Shown: in pieces, positions 30,731-41,222 of the stretch
Numbering within the stretch: the first letter of the stretch is position 1
Layout of the letters: the number at the start of each line of letters is the position of its first letter
NCBI GenBank assembly: GCA_026419775.2
Contig: JAOPGA020001475.1
Coordinates: 1 to 64,000 of the forward strand
Direction of reading: 5' to 3'
Source: Acrasis kona
Lineage: Eukaryota > Heterolobosea > Eutetramitea > Acrasida > Acrasidae
Length of the DNA stretch: 64,000 bases
Notes under the pieces: generated by a model
What the model was told of the DNA's origin: nothing
The model's input: the letters and a program-made list of their open reading frames with translations, nothing else
Database searches by the model: none
Position numbers and translations under genes: made by a program

Positions 30731-33700
30731 ATGAACTGGGATAAAGATTACAATAAACAGTGTGATGAACTTCACTCAAGAGGTATGTCGATTTCAATTA
30801 CTACCATAATTATTATCGCGCATTAGATAGATTACTATTGTAATCCTGATACAAGTGCTAGTGGGAAAAAGGAGGCCCTTGTATCCATTACTACTCGTAT
30901 TTGATTTTTGTCCATGATCTAACAAACAAAGGTATATCAAATGGCGAAGTTGATTTAAATACATCAATCAAGTCATTGGCTGATTACTTAACAGTTACCG
31001 ATGAGCGCATAAGAGCTGCTGCATATGAAATCATGGACGTCACACTAAACAATATAAAAAACAAGCAAGAAGTAGTGGTGCAAACCTTATGCTCTTTATT
31101 ACGGTTTTTCGGCGATCGTCTCCACGACTATGAGTGTGTGAATGAAATTTTGACTTGCATCAAAACATTAATGTCAACCTGGAAAAACTCTTTTGAAAAT
31201 GATTTGGTGTCCTCAATATTGCATCAGTATGCACGAACAACAATTCTTTTTCTAATTCTTTAGGTTACTAAACGATGTATCCATTCCAGCATTGACACAA
31301 CCACTACGGTTATCATGCTACGTCATTTTTGATTTGATCGCCACACACTACCCTTCAAGTAAGTTTACATTCTTCAATAAATTAACCATCAAGTGTGCAA
31401 ACTTTTATTCGCCAACGGCTTCATCCAATCTATCGACGGTGAGAGGGATCCCAAGAATTTATTATACATTTTTCAACTCATTCCCAAACTCTGTTCAGTG
31501 TGCTCTGACTCCATTCCATCAGTAGCAGAAGAACTCTTCGAAGCATTATCGTGCTACTTTCCAATCACCTACACACCAGCTGCAGATGATCCACGTAACA
31601 TTACTTCACAGGATCTCTCACTAGCACTCACGACAGCAATGACCAGTCATCCAAGTAAGTCAACCATTCATCATGACGAACAACAATTCATTATAGGTTT
31701 CTCTACGTACTGCTTTCCATTCCTGATGGAGAAATTAAGCACAGTTGTCTTGGAAACCAAAAAAGAATCCATCAAAGCACTCACACAGTGCATTCAAACG
31801 TTTGGAGAAGATCACACAAGACCATTCCTTACCGAAATATGGGCCTACATTCGCACAGAGATCATTCGCACAAGCAACATGGACTATGTACATTTAATCT
31901 TGGACTCCATCACATTGATCGTCAATGCCGTTTGTTCCACCAATGACCCCAACATTAATTTCAAAAACATTCATGTCGGATTAATCAGACCTGCAGTGAC
32001 GGAACTCGAATCAACGACACATAGCAAATTCGGAGCGCTGTATTCCAGAATGATTTACTCCGCAGCAGTAGCATCCCCATCCATTTGCAAAATGATCTGC
32101 GATCACATGATTCCACACATTCTTCAAATCAACGATCATCATCAACATTCACATCATCATCATCACCACGATGGTCAACCATGTAATCATGATCAATCAC
32201 ATTCGCCATCATCATCAACAATGATCATGATCACACAATTGGCACAAGCATCCATAGAGACGAGCTCTTCGTTTTCACATTTCGATTCGATCGTTGAAAA
32301 GATGAATCAATCATCGAACGAATCGGAAGCGATCGAACTCATCAGTAGATTATCCATTCTAAATCCCGATTCAAAATCATGTTTGGATTGGTTGAATCGA
32401 TCCATTCGTAACGATCAAAAGAGAGAAACGACACTGAATGCATTACAATGGATGAGCAAACATTCGGAATCGTTGGTGATTCGATTCATCGATGAACATT
32501 TCGATTTGGACACGATCGACGAATCCGATCTGATCGTCAACGTTGCCATTTTGTCTAGAATGGGAGTGCAGTGTGGATCTAATATATGTCGTGTTATCGT
32601 TATGAAATTAATGCCCATTTCGAATCGATCCAAATTCGTGATGGATGGCATTCACGTGATGGTCAGTCATTGTGAATCCATGAGCGTGGATCGAACCATG
32701 ATGAATTCAATGTTGGACCAAATCATGTCGAACGCGAATCATCGAGTTGCATTTCAAATCGTTTTGATCTTGCATTCGAAATGTGATTTGGAATTACAAA
32801 ACGAATGCATAAAAAGGTGCACGTCGTCGTACGAACGACACCCACACTTGCTATGTGCGCTGTTGATCTCTTGCAGACAACAAATCTCATTCTGTGATTT
32901 GCAAATCGGCGAACATTTGATCACATCTTCCATTCGACATGGCGATTCGAAATCTCTATATGCCATTGCGAGCGTACTCAATAAACTATATCATCGCGAA
33001 CAATACTATCATCAATTGCTACAATGCGTCGCCAAGCATTTCGTCGTGAGCGTCGATCAATACGCATCCGCTCATCACGTCGATGCGCTGAGCGTAGTGT
33101 TGAGGTATTTGTACATGAGGGGCGAATATAGCGTGGGCGATCAATTGGGTCGCGTGCTGATCGGATTGCTCGATCACCAACACGCTCAAATCAAGAGAGC
33201 AGCGAGCAATGGATTTGCGATCGTCATGAACCAATCCAAATACGATCATCACGTGATCAGACAAGTCCTGTACAAACAACGTTTCTTCACTGTTCATGCG
33301 AATCAATTGAATCATCACCGCTCGAACTCTTGTCATTTGGTTGCATTTGCAAACATGATTTATCAGGTGAATCAATCGGTCATTTCTAGCGAAATGAGCA
33401 AGTTGTTTCCGATGGTGTTGAGGTCGTTGAGCGTGGTGGAGGGCGATGATGTTAGCGTTGTTGATTTGGTGGGTGCTGGGTTGAGAGCGGTCAAGGTGTT
33501 GTTGAGCGGCGATGACACTAGAAATTTAATCGTTGATTATTTGGGTAGTTTGATTCCTCATTTGTTGAGGTGGTGTCGATATGAATCGGATGCAAATGTT
33601 AGATTGACGTCGGTGATTTGTTTGAACCAGTTGGTTACTTTTCAGTATTATAAATTACATCCGTTCAGACAATCTGTTTTGGATGTGTTGGGTGAGGTTA

Positions 33701-33774
33701 TTGGTGATAAGAAGAGATTGGTGAGGAGAGAGGCTGTCAAGTGTAGAAACGATTGGTTTGTGTTGAGTGAATAA
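30731..33774 (+). CDS. MMS19: MMS19-like HEAT-repeat protein
   Basis: Exons 30731-30782, 30831-30896, 30932-31226, 31264-31358, 31394-31654 and 31697-33774, with introns of 35-48 nt, give 948 aa. The N-terminal block (SIKSLADYLTVTDERIRAAA, LCSLLRFFGDRLHDYECV) and FSTYCFPFLMEKLS match MMS19; the rest is HEAT-type helical repeats ending LVTFQYYKLHPFRQSVLDVL and DKKRLVRREAVKCRNDW. MMS19 is the targeting subunit of the cytosolic iron-sulfur assembly complex that loads nuclear DNA repair and replication enzymes. The last intron (42 nt) is a multiple of three without a stop, so unspliced mRNA would add 14 residues. A His-rich loop lies at ~32135-32210. The stop is inside AATAAA, 7 nt from the DNA methyltransferase stop. 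Confidence 0.85.
32137..32172 (+). repeat. CAT/CAC-type trinucleotide run (His-rich loop)
   Basis: A near-perfect CAT/CAC run inside the MMS19-like gene encodes a polyhistidine-rich stretch interrupted by Gln and Ser. It falls between HEAT repeats and is probably a disordered insertion. Confidence 0.7.
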
Positions 33775-33781
33775 AATATTT

Positions 33782-36250
33782 TTATGGTTCATAGATGATT
33801 CTTGTCTTTTTTTTTGGTTGTTTGAGAATTTCTTCCTCCTCGCTACTTGTACATGAGTCTTCTTCTTCTTCTTCTTCGTCGCTGCTGATGGGTTTTTGTT
33901 TCTTTTGTTTGCTGATGGGACCAGGTATCAGATACTTTACATTTTTTAAGCGTTCTTGATGTACTTGGTTCATTTCTTCAACCGAAGAATCGCGGAATTC
34001 TTCATCTACTATTTGTAGGATGCGATCTAGTTTTTCTTTATCATTGATTTCTTCATCATCATTGGACATGACATGTGGTTGTATGATTTCAAATATAACA
34101 CTGGATAGTTCGCGAGAAGAAGTCATTTGATACAATCCTAAACTACACAAGTGTTTATAGTGGCTCAGCACTAGGTGCTCTGCCAAATGTTGTGACAATA
34201 CGACAGGAACAGCATTTCCTATTTGTCTCCACCAATGTTTGGTGTCTCCGCCCTTAAACACATAATAATCAGGAAAACCCTGCACACGAGCAATCTCCCT
34301 TATGGATACTAAACGAGATTGATGTGGATGAATAGTTCTTTCGCTCATGGGATGTGGAGAAGTGGTGACAGTATTAAAAAAGCCAAAAAACCATCTTAAG
34401 CGTGCCATACAAACTACATTTCTGAACTTGTAACTTCCTTCGGTTACTTTTTGTATGACATGTTTAGGGAGGTTTAACACGTTTGCACCAGGTATAGTAG
34501 GCATCATGGACACGCGGTTGTACATGAGCGTACCACGATTGATATTTACTGAATCGTGCTGAGAGACGCTTGTTAATTGACTACCGTCTCTATTAGTCCT
34601 GTACATTTTTTGGTATATACTTTGTGGAGGAAATCTATATGGTTGATGACCTGCATCTCCCTTATTCATTTCGAATCGAGGAAGGTCGCAAAGAATGTCG
34701 CGGATGTTGATTTGTGGCAAGGGTCCGCAGTCCTCCCACTCTAAACCACTACGGGACGTGTGCACTTCTCTATATATTCTTGACGAGTGAGTGGGCCTGG
34801 GATATCCAGGCAGAGGTACTCCATGAGTACGGGAAGCGCACCATATGAATACTCTACTTCTGGTTTGTGGTAGCCCATGACTACTTCCCCGAATGATGTC
34901 TACTTGCATCTCATAACCTAGATCATCGATTCTCAGTCTGACTTCATCAAGAAAGATACTATTCGAAAGCATTCCAATCACATTTTCAATCAAGACATAT
35001 TTTGGTTTTAGGATCCCTACAACTTCTAGAAACACGAGCATGAGTTTATTTCTCTCATCTTCGAGTGGATTTTCATTACGGAATCTATTAGCAGCACTAT
35101 GTGACTGACATGGTGGACCACCAATCACGGCGTCAACTTCACCCGGATAAGGCAAGTCAACTATATTATTTACAAAGGAAAAGACGGAAGGCCAACATTC
35201 GTGTTCAACAATATAATCCAAACCAACCTCAACAAGCTCACCTAGTTGTTCTATAAGAAACAGATAGGTTCCTTCGTTTACTTTTTTTATATGCTTCACA
35301 CAATGTAGTTCTTTATTAGATGACCATTCATTTTGATAACCACCACCACACAAACCCTTCATTTCATCGAACAATTTAACTTTTCGTCGAAGTCTCTTCA
35401 CCACTTCAACCACATCCTCCGTGATGACCACACAATGAGGCATGTTATGTTTATAAGATTCCGCTGCCTGTTTATTATACTCTATAGCGTGCGTCACTAT
35501 GCACCCTGCATTTTCAAAACCCAAACTCAAACCACCACATCCCGCGAACAAGTCGATGGCCCTAAGAGGCGGATAGTCTTGGAATTGGTCATTTAAAAAT
35601 CTTGATATGCGTTCCTTCCGGTTAATTGTCGAAGTTAACCATTTTTTTCCTGCTTTGTACATTTCAAGGATTTCAGTATCATTGTCGTATGAAATCAAGT
35701 GGGTACAAAAGAAAATGTCCCTTTTGCTTTGAAATATTTCAAAGTCTGATTCCGAGTTTAAAAATAAAACTTCGCATCTACCTTCGCATGAAGAAAGGTC
35801 GGATGCATCATCCTCGACATCTCGAAAGAATAATTCCTTGTTGTTGAATGTCATAATGTTATGCTCTTGTTCTTGACATTTTTTCAGAATGATATCCAAC
35901 GGACGCCAAAAGTACTTCCCGTTGACATATTTTACTCCATCTTGTTCGAATAATTGCGTAACCTGAAGGACCCAATAAGGATCGCGAACTAATGCATCGT
36001 TGCTTGGTGGACGCAAGTATATAAAGTCGTCGATTTTGATTGTTTGTTCGTTGCGCGTAAATGAGTTGTAATAGAATTTCCCACTCTCTTGATGCGTCAA
36101 TGTTCCATTCCATGTCACTTGGTCTAATTTAAAGTGCGACTCTTTTTCGAATGCATCCCTCTCTTCCGCATCACATTCCACGACTTTAAAATGATCCTTT
36201 TTCCCCCAACCAAGACTCTTCTCTATTTCAAGTCCGGTGGGGTCATGCAT
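33782..36250 (-). CDS. BAH-domain C5-cytosine DNA methyltransferase
   Basis: 822 aa, intronless. Residues ~45-150 look like a BAH domain (IKIDDFIYLRPP, DPYWVLQVTQLFEQDGVKYV, GKYFWRPLD). The methyltransferase follows: motif I DLFAGCGGLSLGFENAG (~237), motif IV GGPPCQSHS with the catalytic Cys (~375), motif VI LIENV, motif VIII QTRSRVF and motif X GNAVP. BAH plus catalytic domain is the DNMT1/chromomethylase layout, without an RFTS or CXXC region. About 90 residues between motifs I and IV (YLFLIEQLGELVEVGLDYIV) sit where plant chromomethylases carry a chromodomain. Motif IV reads PPCQSHS rather than PPCQGFS. The C-terminus is acidic then basic (SSDEEEEEEDSC, PKKKTR). It probably methylates nuclear DNA. 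Confidence 0.9.
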   Translation of the reverse strand: MHDPTGLEIEKSLGWGKKDHFKVVECDAEERDAFEKESHFKLDQVTWNGTLTHQESGKFYYNSFTRNEQTIKIDDFIYLRPPSNDALVRDPYWVLQVTQLFEQDGVKYVNGKYFWRPLDIILKKCQEQEHNIMTFNNKELFFRDVEDDASDLSSCEGRCEVLFLNSESDFEIFQSKRDIFFCTHLISYDNDTEILEMYKAGKKWLTSTINRKERISRFLNDQFQDYPPLRAIDLFAGCGGLSLGFENAGCIVTHAIEYNKQAAESYKHNMPHCVVITEDVVEVVKRLRRKVKLFDEMKGLCGGGYQNEWSSNKELHCVKHIKKVNEGTYLFLIEQLGELVEVGLDYIVEHECWPSVFSFVNNIVDLPYPGEVDAVIGGPPCQSHSAANRFRNENPLEDERNKLMLVFLEVVGILKPKYVLIENVIGMLSNSIFLDEVRLRIDDLGYEMQVDIIRGSSHGLPQTRSRVFIWCASRTHGVPLPGYPRPTHSSRIYREVHTSRSGLEWEDCGPLPQINIRDILCDLPRFEMNKGDAGHQPYRFPPQSIYQKMYRTNRDGSQLTSVSQHDSVNINRGTLMYNRVSMMPTIPGANVLNLPKHVIQKVTEGSYKFRNVVCMARLRWFFGFFNTVTTSPHPMSERTIHPHQSRLVSIREIARVQGFPDYYVFKGGDTKHWWRQIGNAVPVVLSQHLAEHLVLSHYKHLCSLGLYQMTSSRELSSVIFEIIQPHVMSNDDEEINDKEKLDRILQIVDEEFRDSSVEEMNQVHQERLKNVKYLIPGPISKQKKQKPISSDEEEEEEDSCTSSEEEEILKQPKKKTRIIYEP

Positions 36251-36482
36251 TAGTATTTTAACGGATAGTTATTGTTGTGAAGTTTTTTTGTAAGGAATAT
36301 TTACCTAATCAACTCTAATGAGATATTGTAAGAGATATTCGTCTTCAACTAATTCTTAGAAATTGATGCACGTCTGAATATTGTACAAACACTGTATACC
36401 TAAATACACGAATGTAGATGGAATAACATTGTACATTTTATTAGCTTGCAAGAAACTTCAGTATTACAAATCAATCTATTTA

Positions 36483-39190
36483 TTACAACTTTCTATCAAG
36501 CAACAAGGTCGGACTCGAAATGACAGTACCTGGTTCCCTCTCATAACTCAAATTCTTCAATGCATCATTACTTTCTCTCCTCTCTCTCATGGTCTTTATT
36601 AATTGTTGGATTTGATGCACCGGAACGAAATTATACCTTCTACTTTGTGCTTTTTGTATCTCAGCAATCACATCATTACACAATTCTCTCTTGGCCCAAT
36701 TAATCAGATCCACATTATTAATTCTCTCGTTTCCCTTGTTGTTCTCCTCAATGTACTCCAAATCCTTCAAGTGATAACGCAAGTAAGGAATGACGGGCGT
36801 GTCGCTGCTGCTCTTTAATATGCTACTGACCAGGTCTCTATACTGCTTGTTGTTTCCGTTAGAAGGCATCATCTTGTGAAGCGTGCTCCAAATGTTCTTG
36901 TGGGTGTCGCTAATCATGTCTCTGGAAACTTTCAATCTGGTCACTGCAGGGTTGTCCAAACCGTCGAGAACGCTCTTGAGCGAATTGAAATTGTTCATTC
37001 TCTTCAAATGTTCACAAAGTAGAATCATGCGTTTGAATTGATGTTTGCGATCGTAGGGAATCATACCTTCGCAAATTAAACTTGCGACCCATGTTCCGAT
37101 TTGTTGTTGATGGTTGATGATGCGAATGAGGTTGGGCGCTCTGTTACGTAACTTGACCTTGTCCCATGCTAGGTTGAGTAACTCTTGTGGTTCGATGGCG
37201 CGGAACATATCACTTTCAATCAAGGTCATTTGGCGCGCAATTTCTTCCTCGTCAATGTCGTGGATGGAGAGGTTTGGAGAGAAGAGCTTGACTAGTGCTT
37301 TTTCTTGCATGTTGAATTGTCTGAGGTTGTTGATGTGATCTTGTGACTGGTTGTCTAAGGCATTGTTCCTGGATTCTTTCTTTTTTTGAATTAATTGTTT
37401 GAGTGCGACTACTGTTTGTTTGATGTTTCCTTCAAGTTCGGCTTGTTCGTCCAAGAAATTGATCAGGTTGGATAAAAGTTTGTTGTCGAAATGTGAAAAG
37501 TGATCCGTCAGCCATAGTTTGATAACGTGTAGTACAGAGTTTTGAATGGTCTTCTTCTTTGTTGCATACTCAAGATCGGGGAGGGTCCCCTTGGGTACGT
37601 TGAACTGTTGTATGAGTTTGGTAAGTAGCATGTCAGGGGTTGTGAAAGACATGTATGTTCTGTTTGTGTAAGTAAGGAATCAATTATGGTCACTTACGTT
37701 AAGAATGCTTTGATAAAGTCACGAGCAGATTGATCGTCGACGTTAACGCCGCTGTTTGTGTTTGCATTGTTTTGTTGTAATATCAAGTTGACGGATGATG
37801 TCAATCGGTCTACAATAACATTTAACGATCCAGCAATGAAATGCTCCTTCTTCTTTACGGGATCTGTTTGTATAATGCTGTTTTGTTCACCTGACATGAG
37901 TTCTGTATAAATGTTTACATCTCCCAGAAGTTTGTTGCTTTGACCGAACATGCCTTCCTCTTCCAGACCTGATCAATAGTAAAAAAAGCAAGTTGCAATG
38001 TACTTACCAAAGTCGGCTAACATCTCATCCATCTCTTTTGAGAACTCCTTTTTACGTCTCTGAAGAAGTTTTGGTGGCATTTTATCTGCGATCGTCAAGT
38101 CAAAGAAGTTTTCTGATTTTTTGATGGCTTCCTTGCAAAGAGCATGGAGTAGAGATTCGTCGACGTCAATGTATTGATAGGGAATTTTGCTTTCCTCCTC
38201 CAATGCTTTTTTAGTCCTCTTCAATCTTTCGAATTCCATATGTTGAAGAATGATGTTAACAAGTAGTTCGTGCGTCGTCTTATCCTTTACATCCTTGCGA
38301 CCAACATCAAATGTATGACCAAAGCTTACAGCTCTCCATAAAGGATATACGCGCTCTTTAATTTCTTTGACGACTGGATATTTCTCTTGTACCCTTGTAG
38401 ACCAAGTCGATCTCTCAATATCTCCAGGTCCTATTTTATCCTCTAAATCAAGAGCCAATTCTTCGATCTTCTCTTTTTCATCTTGCGCCTTCTTTTCTAA
38501 GACTCTTTGGGCAACTTCAGATGTTGCACTCGCGCCGTTTTGTCTCTGGGTATCATTTTGGGCAACCTCCGCATCTTTCTTGTCTTGCTGCTCTTGTTGT
38601 TTAGCCAACTTCCTCTCTCTTTCGTGCTTCTTCTTTTCCAACAACTTATAGTCCTGGAACAAGAGCACTTTTGCTATTAGTGGACGAGCCTCCTCAACGT
38701 TCCATACATCCTCATAGACATAACCCATAGAATTATAACGCAAGTTATATGCGTTGTACGGAACTGCGTTAGGTTCTTCCAAAGACCTCTCGCTGTATTC
38801 ATTCTCATCTAGTCTGCTCACTCTGTGTATTGGTGTCTTTATTCCTTTAGGATCCTTCAAAAACTGAAGCATGATAGGTTCAGTCATTTTGTTAACTGAA
38901 TGGGCTTCGTTTGTGGGTTCATTTTGGACTAGTTTCTTCTGATGTCTTTGAAATAATTTAGAGTTTGGTGGTATAGGTAGAGGAATTTTGAACGGTTCGA
39001 CAGTAGAGTATTTGTCATTCGAACGGTCTTGATTGTCTTGTTCCTGCTCAAATAGGACTCTGACGTGAACGTTGGCATTGAGTACTAGTTTATGAGGCTG
39101 TATATAGGTGTACATGTAATCATTCTCCACGAAACCATCTGGATAATCCTTAGAGTTGGCACTAGCACTATATTGCTTAGACAGTGGCAT
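36483..39190 (-). CDS. Ras guanine-nucleotide exchange factor (RasGEFN + CDC25)
   Basis: Exons 39190-38008, 37968-37698 and 37659-36483, with introns of 39 and 38 nt, give 876 aa. A charged N-terminal half of no known domain includes a coiled coil (YKLLEKKKHERERKLAKQQE). The RasGEFN/REM motif FLTTYMSFTTPDMLLTKLI is formed only by splicing. The CDC25 catalytic domain follows, with QEKALVKLFSPNLSIHDIDE, EIARQMTLIESDMFRAIEPQ, RIINHQQQIGTWVASLI and SVLDGLDNPAVTRL (the INxxNxx-like core is altered). It loads GTP on a Ras-family GTPase, probably in chemotaxis or cytoskeletal control. The start lies 78 bp from the divergent GT31 gene. The stop overlaps AATAAA. Confidence 0.88.
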
Positions 39191-39268
39191 GAATGTCTAT
39201 TTGCTGTGATTGACGTTGACGTAGAGTCAATTTCTTGCCGTTGTAAAGTTGAGCTTGCCCTATTATTT
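39191..39268. promoter_or_regulatory. Short bidirectional promoter region
   Basis: Only 78 bp separate the divergent start codons of the RasGEF and GT31 genes, so both promoters and 5' UTRs must share this interval or extend into coding sequence. No TATA-like element is obvious. Confidence 0.4.
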
Positions 39269-40480
39269 ATGAACACATACAAGAAGATTGCCATCGTGTT
39301 ATTGGCCATTTATGGTACCTTCAATATATTTCTAGCTGTGGGATTGTTACCAAAATTTGGTAAAGAGAGGATTCCAGAATTTACACACCCATCTATTTCT
39401 GCAAGTAGATCAAAGAAGCATCAAAATATTGCCATCGCAGTTAAGACAGGGAAAAAAACAGCCGCGAGTAGGATTCCGATCCAAATGTTGACATTCTTAC
39501 AGCATGTACCAAATGTGTATGTGTTTGGGGACCAAGATGTTACAGTTGGCGATACACGAGTGGTTGGGGTTTTAAATAACATGTACTCTGATCAAGATTA
39601 CAGCGTGGATAGACCTCCAAAAGAATTTGCGATCGGTCCTCCTGAAGATGCTGGTCCCGAAGTAATTAAAGGATGGATGGAAGACGCGCACAAAAACATA
39701 CCTGCCTTTGGAAACCTAAAAAAGTTATACCCTGATAAGGATTGGTATTTCATGATTGATGACGATACGTATGTTTTTATGGACTCTCTACAAAAGCACG
39801 TATCAACTTTAAATCCAAACAAACCGTATTTTATTGGCAATTATTTTGAATATGTTGGGTGTGGTTCAAATATCCTTGGCGGTCGTCACAAGCCATACTT
39901 TGCTCACGGTGGTTCCGGAATCCTTTTATCCAAAGCGGCCTTAAATAAATTAATAAAAATATCAAATCGTTGCATCAGAGAGTATCGTAGATGCTGGGCG
40001 GGTGATGTTCGTGTTGCTTTGTGTCTTCGTGATGCTGGTATAAAAATAGATATAGACTTGTCAGTAGGGTTTCAATCCGAGCCCCCCGGAAAAGAATTTG
40101 ATTTTCCATCCGATCCTTGCCAAAGACAAATTACATTCCACCACTTGACTCCTTCACAATTCCAAACATTGTACGAAATTGAACAAAGTGCCCATGGTAG
40201 GGAGATCACAATGTGGGATGTTTTTAAAAAAATTGGCTACGAACATGACCAGGTTATGTCTGACTCTGACTGGTCTAACAAGGAATATATTGGTCAACCG
40301 TCGATAGCAGCATCAGCCAAACACTGTGCTGACAGGTGTAGAAGTGTTCCAAAGTGCGTAGCATGGGTTTTTAATAAACAAAAGGGATGTTGGTTGAAGG
40401 GAACCATATCAGAAGTAGTGTATTCAAAACACTCAACAGCAGGAATTATAACCGAAAATTATAAATGTAAACATTCTTAA
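39269..40480 (+). CDS. GT31 (C1GALT/Fringe-like) glycosyltransferase with PAN-like tail
   Basis: Starting at MNTYKKIAIVLLAIYGTFNI (39269) gives a type II membrane protein of 403 aa; the 59 in-frame residues upstream are not protein-like. The catalytic domain has WYFMIDDDTYVFMDSL, with the DDD metal motif, then YFAHGGSGILLSKAALN and CWAGDVRVALCLRDAGI, the layout of core-1 beta-1,3-galactosyltransferase and Fringe enzymes. A C-terminal Cys-rich segment (KHCADRCRSVPKCVAWVFN ... GCWLKG) looks like a PAN/apple domain, possibly glycan-binding. It would act in the Golgi lumen on secreted or surface glycoproteins. Confidence 0.85.
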   Translation: MNTYKKIAIVLLAIYGTFNIFLAVGLLPKFGKERIPEFTHPSISASRSKKHQNIAIAVKTGKKTAASRIPIQMLTFLQHVPNVYVFGDQDVTVGDTRVVGVLNNMYSDQDYSVDRPPKEFAIGPPEDAGPEVIKGWMEDAHKNIPAFGNLKKLYPDKDWYFMIDDDTYVFMDSLQKHVSTLNPNKPYFIGNYFEYVGCGSNILGGRHKPYFAHGGSGILLSKAALNKLIKISNRCIREYRRCWAGDVRVALCLRDAGIKIDIDLSVGFQSEPPGKEFDFPSDPCQRQITFHHLTPSQFQTLYEIEQSAHGREITMWDVFKKIGYEHDQVMSDSDWSNKEYIGQPSIAASAKHCADRCRSVPKCVAWVFNKQKGCWLKGTISEVVYSKHSTAGIITENYKCKHS

Positions 40481-40522
40481 ATAGTCAATGGGTGCACATA
40501 GTTGGTCATTAAACACATTTTA

Positions 40523-40906
40523 TTACCACAAAAGCGTGATGAACAGTGCAATTCCCACTGCAAACACGGACGGCATGTTCTTGTGAGAGGGGCTGGTTGC
40601 TAAAGCAACTTGTGCTTTTAATTCTGGTGGTGGTGATGTGGTTGTTGGTGGTGATGCAGTGGTGGCTGGTAAATCTTCATTGGGAATACATTGACAGCGA
40701 TCACCATCTGGTGGTGACTTTAAGCCAATATCGTACCTATCATGTTAATTGCATAAATTTTTTAAATAAACTAACCAGTGAGTATTGCCTGATGGACAAG
40801 GCCAGCAATCATGCGAGTCATACTCCTGAGCATCAGTGGACATGTCTTGCGCACATGAGAGAGTGACCAGCAACAAGAATGCAACAGTAATTATTAGTAT
40901 CCTCAT
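40523..40906 (-). CDS. Small secreted GPI-anchor-type protein
   Basis: Exons 40906-40776 and 40736-40523, with a 39-nt intron (GTTAGT...AATTAACATGATAG), encode 114 aa. Residues 1-20 (MRILIITVAFLLLVTLSCAQ) are a signal peptide. Two Cys-containing clusters (HDCWPCPSG, DRCQCIPNE) are followed by a Pro/Thr-rich stalk (TASPPTTTSPPPE) and a hydrophobic end (VFAVGIALFITLLW) with no charged tail, as in GPI-anchored proteins. The stop overlaps AATAAA. No antisense frame gives a comparable protein. Likely a surface protein of unknown role. Confidence 0.75.
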
Positions 40907-41222
40907 GTGATTTGTTTATGAATTTTGAAGAAACAACGTTTGCTTTAAATATTTTATTCCGAATCAAAAAATAAAGGAAGATTTTATTATAATATCCCAA
41001 ATTCAAGATAATCTATAAAGGATCCTGTTTCAACTTTGTAACTGTATATCTTTATCATTCACATATTCGGATGTTTCCTTGCAAATTACTAAGAGATTTG
41101 GATAATCAATATGTGCTAGCATAACGAACGGTTTGAATCAATACAACAACAATACCACTTCAAGTTCCACCACCAAATGGAACTCAATAACCAATATAAT
41201 AAAAACAACAAAATGCATCAAT
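40907..41222. other. Intergenic, 316 bp
   Basis: Holds the upstream region of the small GPI-type gene and the 3' flank of the METTL17-like gene. It is AT-rich, with ACAACAA-type runs near 41145-41215, and shows no convincing gene. Confidence 0.45.
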
